Shown here in pieces: positions 57,111 through 64,000 of a DNA stretch of 64,000 nt. This stretch comes from Hysterangium stoloniferum (taxonomy: Eukaryota > Basidiomycota > Agaricomycetes > Hysterangiales > Hysterangiaceae). How positions within the stretch are numbered: position 1 is the first letter of the stretch; each line of letters opens with the position of its first letter. Where the stretch lies: the NCBI GenBank assembly GCA_015178975.1, contig WHVD01000053.1:372001-436000 (forward strand), written 5' to 3'. The translations under genes were made by a program, and so were the position numbers. The notes beneath the pieces were generated by a model. The model was given only the letters and a program-made list of their open reading frames with translations, ran no database searches and was not told the DNA's origin.

Positions 57111-57424
57111 GTTTCTTTATTTAGCAATCAGCTATTTTTCAATAAAATTTGTCATTTTACCCATAAATACATTCTCGTTCCGGAGGCAATTTGCAATGTA
57201 AAACTGGGTGTAATCAAGACGTGTTTGGAATGTGACACGTGGTTCACATGGCTCAATGATATTTACATGTAAATTACCGATCTTAACGACTATGGTCATT
57301 TAGTTTAATCATGATAATCTCTTGATTAGCCCATTGGAATATTCGGAATCAATACACTCAGATTACCATTTCGTAGGTCTAGTTTAAATTATCAGGAAAG
57401 GGGCCAAAGGCTGTTCAATATTCC

Positions 57425-60400
57425 TTACCCAAATGGCACACCCCGCGGGTTTTGGATATGCGGCACCTTCCTGGCATCTGCAGTATTGGCGAATACACTG
57501 CGAAAAAGTCGACATAAAACTTTAACTGTGAAATACGAGGAGAATAAGTAGTAAACTCACGTATTGCCCCACCAAGTGGCGACATTAGTGGCACCGATGG
57601 TTCCATTCTTTGGAAATTGTAGACTTTAAGAATATTGGCATCAGGGGGAGGAATGAATGCTGAGTGTGAGACTTACCAGAAGAACACAATGATAATACCG
57701 ATGGCCAACCCGCTATCTAGCGCAGCGGACAACACGTCTAGACCGTTGTATGAAGTTAGGCACGGTAGAACACGAGATATGACCCCATTCACAATTGTAC
57801 TTTATCCACCAACTGAAATGACGCCTCCTGATAACATATTGGAAACTAATATAACATCAGAAGGTGTACGAAAAAAAAGTGAAGCCGTGGTGCGTACATA
57901 AATCCAACGATGGCCCACGGGACGTAGTTGACGGCCGTCGCCGGAGGGATCAAACCAGTGCCATTGAGAATGACGGGGAAGCTGCCCGAGGTTGGTTGAG
58001 TATTGTGTGAATGTGTAAAATTGTGACGTACTTGAGATATTTAAAGATCGAGTTAGGGTACTTCCTGGTGATCAGGTACGGTACAAAAGGCGCCAAGGTT
58101 CCCCCAAGGAAGAAGAACGTGAGGGCTGAACAGGATGTAAATGATGGCCGTAAAGGTACTAATTCAGTATTTTCAGACTCACGATAATAGAGCTGTCCTT
58201 TTGAAAACTGCCGTGCGGGACCAATCACACCCCAAACGACAGATGCTGTACCAAATACTTGCGTATGGGGGCAAGTGAAACTTTATAGACATATCGTCTT
58301 TAAACTTCAGGATGAAATATATCCGGAAGTACATACCCATCTTTTTGGTCAAGTGAACAAACGTTGTCAATATTTGTGAACATCCATGCTTGGACACCAA
58401 GCTGAACGGTCCCAGCAATGATCGTTGCAAGGACCTTTGCAAATGTAAGTAGATATGAAACCATTGAACTTGCAATCACGCTCACTTGACACCAGAACAT
58501 AGTACGAGGAGGAATCTTCATGTAATGTCCTGACACAATCATTAAGGCCATCCCACAAGCGTGTAAATTATATTCCCCACCAAGCTTGAAATCTGACGTG
58601 AATTGCAAGGCTTGATTCATGGTGATAAGACCCCAAGACTTGAACATCATCATAGCTGCAAAAAGGTCTAACAAGAGCTAGATTTGGTACATTCTTACTC
58701 ACCGATGGGTCTTCCAGGAAGAGCATAACCAATGATCAACTCGGTAATAACACTACAAAATTAGGATCAATGTAACACACGACTTCATCAACGATATATC
58801 ACTTTAATTCAATTTGTTGATTCGTAATGGCCTGAATCATACCAATAGGTATGATGTATATGAAGCCTGTTAAAACGAAACTCAGGCCTAGCACTGAGAA
58901 GCAAGCTTTGAAACGTACAGATGGAAAGAGCAAGGCAGAATGCCCACACAGGCTGCCATCCCGAACAGATGAAAGACTTCAATCGCTACAGTTCTAAGCG
59001 ACCTACAAACTTCGTTGGCCAGACCTCTGAAAGGAAGAGATTGTTCAAGGAATATTCCTGCATTTAATAACATATCACTTACCAATACTGATGATACCAA
59101 GCACAAACATACTTAAGAAGAGTACGACGTACCACCTGCAACATCATACTTAACTTGTATTATCAAGTGATATTTCAACATAACTTACCAATCAGGTACT
59201 GGCTTATAACGCGACATAAGCCTAGCATGGATGTCGGGTTGCTCGCTCACACTACGACGAGCTTGAACCCAAATCTGCTTCCTGAAGTACAAGATTGCAT
59301 GTACCAGAGTAGCCGTGATACATGCGAAACTCAAACCATAACCGAGGGCGAAGGCGGAGGAAAGGAAGAGGGGGGAATATGCTTCGTATTTTTCGATGTT
59401 CAACGTTAAATCATCGTTAATGATAGCGGTAACGTTATATTTTTTACCCATGTTATCAAAAGAGACAGCAGACAGCATAGGAAGATGAGCTTGGAACATA
59501 GTGTTGGTATAGTACCATGCAGGCACAACCATCCAGAAAAATACGACAAAGCCAAGCATGACATTAGCTGATGATAGTAGTTAGGATCCGGAGTAGACGT
59601 TATAATGAGAGAATATGTACCTTCTGTCCACCATGGTGTTACGAGGGGAGAGCCAGTATAAGTGATCTGTGCCCAACTTTGAAAAGATATATGAAAAACG
59701 CTTTACAAGTGTTACCCAAAAGGGGACTTACTCGAAAGTGAGGATACTAAATGCAGACCAATCGGTCGGAACTTTAAATCTATGATGATGAGTTCCTGGC
59801 CTACCTCATTCCCAACCCTGACTGATAACCAAACAACTGATTTACAGTGGCGTTGTTCGGCGCGATCCAACAAACCCAACTGAAGACAGAGAGTGCTTGG
59901 AAAAGGAAACCTGGTAGGAAATCTTCGCTGGCGGTGAGGACGCTATACTACGAATACAGAGCGTAAAATACAACATACACCACAACACGCCACCAATGAA
60001 AACATAGGTAAAGAAACGCTCTCGGGAGATACCCCCACGGGTTCCAATCCCAGCATACTGTAAATTGAGTGGGGTCAGTACAACATCTGAACAAATTTAA
60101 TTACGCACTAACTTGTTGGGAATGCAGTGTGTTAAACAAAGCGCAAAACACAAGATTTGCAGGCCAGACTATGATAGGATATCAACGGATGGACATAGAT
60201 TTTTGCGAATGTTATCATACTCATAGATGGCGGGGCGACGAGGAAGCGTCGAGCTATACCGCCAATCGAGAACCCGATCATTTGAGTTGACAGTACCAAG
60301 AACCATTGGTCTATATGCAATGAAGGGAATATCGGATGAAGTTACATTTGTGAGCTCACAGGAGAAGTTGTAGATCTGGTTGTAGAATACGCGCTGGACG

Positions 60401-61171
60401 GCAACAATCTCACCCGCGTGCCCAGTTCCGGCGCCAGCCATGACAGTGATTAATCTATCAAGACGCTCTGAACAAACACATGGAAAGTGAAGCGCTTGTG
60501 AAAATCATACACATGCTCCTTGACGGAGAAGGGTCCAGGATTGAGCGACACGCCAAAAATCTTCCAATCAGGAACGACTCTTGCCCAAGCTCTACCAAGC
60601 GGGAATGAGAGCAGTTGTGCGACAAGATTTCCAACCGTTACCGAGGGGAGACGGAAGGAAAAAAACTGGTTCAATCCTGCCGACAGAGCCCATTATGAAC
60701 ACGTTGGTCACTGTCAACCTTAAACAGCAACCATACCTGGAATAAGAATAGCCCATAGAAAACCGATGATCCATGCTCGGATAGTGTTCACGGGCCTTTA
60801 GAGATGTCAGTTACCTTCGAGAAATTTGGCCTGTATGGTAACATACATTTCGGGGTCGTCTGTATTAGCGACTGCACTACGGACCTCCGGATATGGGCTG
60901 TAGAACGGTAAAATTATATTTTGTGCAAAAGGTGGAAATGATTTACCTATCATCCTCAAGTTGGATGTGGTTTTTGTCGAGGTTGAGATCGTCAAAGAAC
61001 GCCCCTGTTACTTCCTATATGCAAAACCAATCAAGTGACTTTCGAACAACCTAGAAGTCGACTCACCGCAATTCGATTCTCGTCAAGGGACTCGGTCTTA
61101 CTTTCAGGATCATACTTCTCGTCCGTAAATGACTCAGAAGAGGGGGGGTGTACACTCTCGATGGAGGTCAT
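57425..61171 (-). CDS. OPT-family oligopeptide transporter
   Basis: Proton-coupled membrane transporter of small peptides or related compounds (Isp4/OPT family). From 61171 the minus strand reads MTSIESVHPPSSESFTDEKY, an acidic cytosolic tail, then LEDDSPYPEVRSAVANTDDP, a strong OPT landmark. Next come NQFFSFRLPSVTVG, LSLNPGPFSVKEHV-like (VSLNPGPFSVKEHV) and AVQRVFYNQIYNF, then many hydrophobic helices including YAGIGTRGGISRERFF and SGLGM-type loops. The last exons read ATNVATWWGNTV and FANTADARKVPHIQNPRGVPFG with the stop at 57427-57425. About 15 short introns; roughly 800-900 residues expected. The ATG at 61171 is preferred to one at 61219 because a TATATAAG box at 61238-61231 would put the transcript start near 61205. 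No disabling change seen. Confidence 0.88.
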
Positions 61172-61230
61172 ACTGTATGAATGACAAGGCAAAGGGCCGT
61201 ACAGTTCCTTACTCATCAAACTCTCAGGCT

Positions 61231-61238
61231 CTTATATA
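61231..61238 (-). promoter_or_regulatory. TATA box of the OPT transporter gene
   Basis: TATATAAG on the minus strand, 60 bp before the preferred ATG at 61171. Confidence 0.55.
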
Positions 61239-61260
61239 GCAAGGCAATTGGCTCGGAGAG

Positions 61261-61491
61261 AACATGCCGTCATTGAATTTCCCATACAAACGTTCAACAT
61301 TCATTATCACCCGCAGCTGGACGGTAGCAATAACATGCCGTCATTGAACTTCCCAAATAAACGTTCAACATTCATTATCACCCGTTTCCGGTCAGCCTGG
61401 ACGATAGCAATAACATGCCGTCATTGAACTTCCCAAATAAACGTTCAACATTCATTATCACCCGTTTCTAGTTCAGCCCGGACGGTAGCAA
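61261..61491. repeat. Three-copy tandem repeat upstream of the OPT gene
   Basis: Units start at 61261, 61332 and 61412 with AACATGCCGTCATTGAA and include CGTTCAACATTCATTATCAC. The unit is 71-80 bp, and copies 2 and 3 are nearly identical. They lie 20-250 bp upstream of the TATA box and could multiply a regulatory site. Confidence 0.8.
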
Positions 61492-62269
61492 TGAGACTCT
61501 TACATATCCCTTATTTTGCCTTGATTCAAAACCCCATTTCAAAAGTAAGTGAGTCTATATTTGTGTCTTTGCATTTATAAAAGTGTATATGCGTTGTGAA
61601 GAGTTTTACCCCGATTAACGGCATCGGCTGAACATCATGCCTTCCTGACTCCGAAAGGGAATGCTGGCATGAATGAGTAGTGACATGATCTGATAGCATG
61701 TGTGAGAGTATTTGCAACTAACGCAAGTTGGTTCCTGATATTCATATCGAACACCATTCAGTGTGATAGTATATATTAGTTGCAAATACTCCCTATTAAT
61801 TAATGTGTGAACGAACACAAGCGCCCCCTCACTATGACATTTCCCAAAAAAGAAATTATTACAAATCTAATCAATCTGAACCAAACAACACGTCTACAAA
61901 CACTACCCAAAGAAGCTACAACGGATTCCTCGCCTTGTTTTGTTGATTTCCACGCTTTGGTTGGTTCCGACATACTTGTAAGACTCCGGGAGATTGGAAT
62001 GATAACTCGAGGTCTATCCAACACGTAGTGGATATCCTGGCTGTAAGACTTCCATTGAGATATCTGGATTGACTTACAGCGTATCCAGAGTGTGCAAAGA
62101 AATCAATCCGCTCTTTTCGCACACATATTTGCGGTTAAAAATCACACAAACCCAGACCCCACTAGCGACACATTTAATCATGAATCGATCCACTATTTTA
62201 CGAAACGTAAAGTCGGCCTAAATTTTGAACATCAGATTGTTGATTTATGATCTTTAGCTCTCACGCGAT
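61492..62269. other. Intergenic stretch with a short inverted repeat
   Basis: No gene recognised. AGTATTTGCAACTAA at 61707-61721 is the exact inverse of 61776-61790, with 54 bp between, possibly a small MITE or hairpin. Confidence 0.5.
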
Positions 62270-62740
62270 TTTTGCCGAAGGCGAAAGTCAGAAAAGAGAA
62301 GAACTTGCTTGGTGCCCTAGAAGATGAGGAAGAAAAGACTGAAGAGGTCATGGAGCCTCAGATGGATACTATAGTGCCCTATTGTATGTTTCGTTCATTT
62401 TGATTCCTGGGTATTTCTAATCAAAATATTCAGGGCATTCTAATTTAACATCAACATTGGTCTCCGATGGACCTTTGATACCGTATGAGAGGCTCCCCCC
62501 TGCCCTTACCCAGTGTATAAGTTGTCCATAAGTTCAAGTGCGTTGTGTGCTGATTCCTTTTTTGCAGTTGTCACACTAAGAAAACTCAGCAGTGCGTAAT
62601 TTGCTATACATAACTTTTACATCAAGCTGAGACCGACAGTTAGGTATGACAAGGAGGCATTCCGTTACGTGTCATACGCTGCAGTACCATTTCTTGCTGG
62701 CTACACGATATATTCACTGATGTACAAGACTCACCGGGGC
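62270..62740 (+). pseudogene. CLPTM1-like transmembrane protein remnant
   Basis: Segments in family order: PKAKVRKEKNLLGALEDEEE and MEPQMDTIVPY, then after an intron WHSNLTSTLVSD and IPYERLPPALTQ, then KLRPTVRYDKEAF, RYVSYAAVPFLAGYTIYSLMYKTHRG. These match parts of CLPTM1 (an ER/Golgi multi-pass protein), but the long segment between LPPAL and VRYDKEAF and everything after THRG are missing or unreadable. An in-frame stop follows soon. I read it as an internally deleted, truncated host gene copy; a functional copy is expected elsewhere. Confidence 0.65.
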
Positions 62741-62805
62741 TGCTCGAGGGTGACAACTGTGAAGGAGGTGATGAGGGAACTGATGAAGAATTCGATGATT
62801 ATTTA

Positions 62806-63096
62806 GTGGATACACAATGGGGAGAGAGGGGAGGTGAAACCTTCGAGGAAACCATGAACAACCATATCAACACCATCCATCCTTCAATTTGTGAAGGCCT
62901 CTGCTACCAGGTTCAGTTCCGGGATGAGCGAATACTGCAGGTGGTAGAGTGCAAGGGAGCTTCATTCCCTCGGTTTGCGAGAGCATACATGAGCAAGGAG
63001 AGGAAGAAGACAGCAGGAACGATGTGGGACAAATCAGTGGGCAGTGCTATGTTTTACCGCCCGAGGCCTTCCCTTTCTGATAGGAACACTGGTTGA
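62806..63096 (+). CDS. Unassigned 96-codon open frame
   Basis: Open from ATG 62806 to TGA, preceded in frame by an acidic stretch (DEGTDEEFDDY). Composition is protein-like (SFPRFARAYMSKERKKTAGT, MFYRPRPSLSD). The tone resembles transposon-encoded proteins of mushrooms, but I cannot name the family. It begins right after the CLPTM1 remnant, so an insertion there is possible. Confidence 0.35.
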   Translation: MDTQWGERGGETFEETMNNHINTIHPSICEGLCYQVQFRDERILQVVECKGASFPRFARAYMSKERKKTAGTMWDKSVGSAMFYRPRPSLSDRNTG

Positions 63097-64000
63097 TTAT
63101 CAAAAATGTGGCGTGGGAAGTTATTGAGATGACTGGAAACTTTGTTTACATAACAATATCCCCTAACAATGCCTGAACATACAATCAAGAGAGTTTGTGA
63201 GTATATGTCGATGCAGAGGAGGTAGAGAACAATGTTGAAATCTTATCAATTATCCTATCGTGTTTGTAATCACTACCATTCTGGGAAGGTCATATCGTAT
63301 GTGTAATCATTACCATCTTGAGAATGTCATAGTGGGGGGCGCCAGTGGTACTTGTGGGGAGCTCAAGACGCGGTAAGATAGTGATTGTCGTACCCTCGTG
63401 TGTGGTCATGAGGATGCCTAGATTGAGGTGGGTGTATCGCGTCCTGTGTCTATCTGCCCAACGTTGGTTCCACCCGCAGGCTTCTTACATTCTCATTCGT
63501 TGCATTCTAAGGCGAAACCTATATCCATCGCTGAACAAAGAAGCACTCCGTTCACTCACCATGTCGGGCTTCATATTTCCGCCCGGTGCCCATGACCCTG
63601 ACTTGTTCAGGATATGCGGGATACCCTGGCTCGCCGCTGGTTGTGAGTGAACATGGTGTGCATACCTCGCAAACCTCCCCGAATTTGACCTCCGACTGAC
63701 ACCTTCACACATCCATTGCTCACGCAAGTTCCGTGCAGGCTGTCACACACTAGCGGCCTGAGTGTAGAGGTTAGGTTAAGGGGGGATGGGAGAAGAGGGT
63801 GCTTAAGACATCGAGATCGAGAAGTACTTTTGAGATCTTGATTGAGTGTTATGGAGAAAAGGACGAATGTGTGTCTTTGCATGCATGAACCGTTTATCCT
63901 ATCCTGTCCATTATTGCTCCCATGTTTCGGGCTTCTGATTGCAGGCTAATTACTGGTTTCCGTTTCCGTCTGAGATAGCTGCGTAGTGGGGCGTTGTGTT
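63097..64000. other. Right edge, nothing recognised
   Basis: About 900 bp. The words CATACCATC-TGAGAATGTCAT / CACTACCATTCTGGGAAGGTCAT repeat about 40 bp apart near 63270-63330. An open stretch at 63345-63650 (+) has no family I know. A gene could continue beyond the window. Confidence 0.4.

Noticed and set aside
61261-61491. CRISPR-like array
   Set aside because: Only three units with almost no spacer diversity, in a eukaryotic promoter; it is a plain tandem duplication.

Overview
This window looks like a chromosome segment of an agaricomycete-type basidiomycete fungus. Host genes are broken by many short introns (about 45-60 bp, GT-AG). Several encode families that, as I know them, are common in mushroom-forming fungi: DUF6533 and DUF6535 membrane proteins, a long F-box protein, a basidiomycete-style XPG-like nuclease fragment and an OPT transporter. 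There is no bacterial gene architecture, rRNA gene or CRISPR array.

Positions 1-22,290 form a dense nest of transposable elements, and I could order most insertions from target-site duplications (TSDs). One full-length Ty3/Gypsy chromovirus (5148-13237, 819-bp LTRs, TSD GGAGT) sits in a minus-strand solo LTR of its own family (2149-13395, TSD GTTCC). That solo LTR also holds a Tc1-type DNA transposon (2308-4628, TSD TA), and the transposon holds another solo LTR (3050-3764, TSD GAGGG). Beneath lies the remnant of an older related Gypsy element (about 1399-16830). To the right are solo LTRs of a second family (17115-19186, 17588-18908, 19291-20631, 21341-22078), one of a third (19558-20102) and a 571-bp unclassified insertion. 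A solo LTR at 464-1279 interrupts a zinc-cluster transposase-like fragment.

Positions 22,700-46,500 are mostly host genes: cyanamide hydratase-like HD protein (+), a 3.7-kb gene-poor stretch, an F-box gene (+), a divergent pair of ketopantoate reductase-like (-) and short-chain dehydrogenase (+), the GPI ethanolamine phosphate transferase MCD4/PIG-N (+), a DUF6533 membrane protein (+), and a Ser/Thr-rich single-pass membrane protein (-). A 170-190-bp MITE-like repeat occurs three times (22100, 35459, 43594).

Positions 47,000-57,100 are an unusual duplicated block. After a broken DUF6535 gene there is an inverted repeat with arms of about 2.4-2.7 kb (49055-51736 and 52968-55355) around a 1.2-kb spacer. 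Each arm carries an apparently intact copy of a small Gln-rich coiled-coil gene and a degraded XPG-like nuclease N-terminus. The inner edge of each arm lies in the 3' end of a small spliced gene that fills the spacer. This is the best candidate in the window for something undescribed. A Gypsy fragment with a probable LTR insertion follows.

Positions 57,400-64,000 hold an OPT oligopeptide transporter (-) with a three-copy tandem repeat upstream, a broken CLPTM1-like gene (+), and sequence I could not assign. Gene models come from reading frames and splice signals by eye; exon ends and exact lengths are approximate where not stated.
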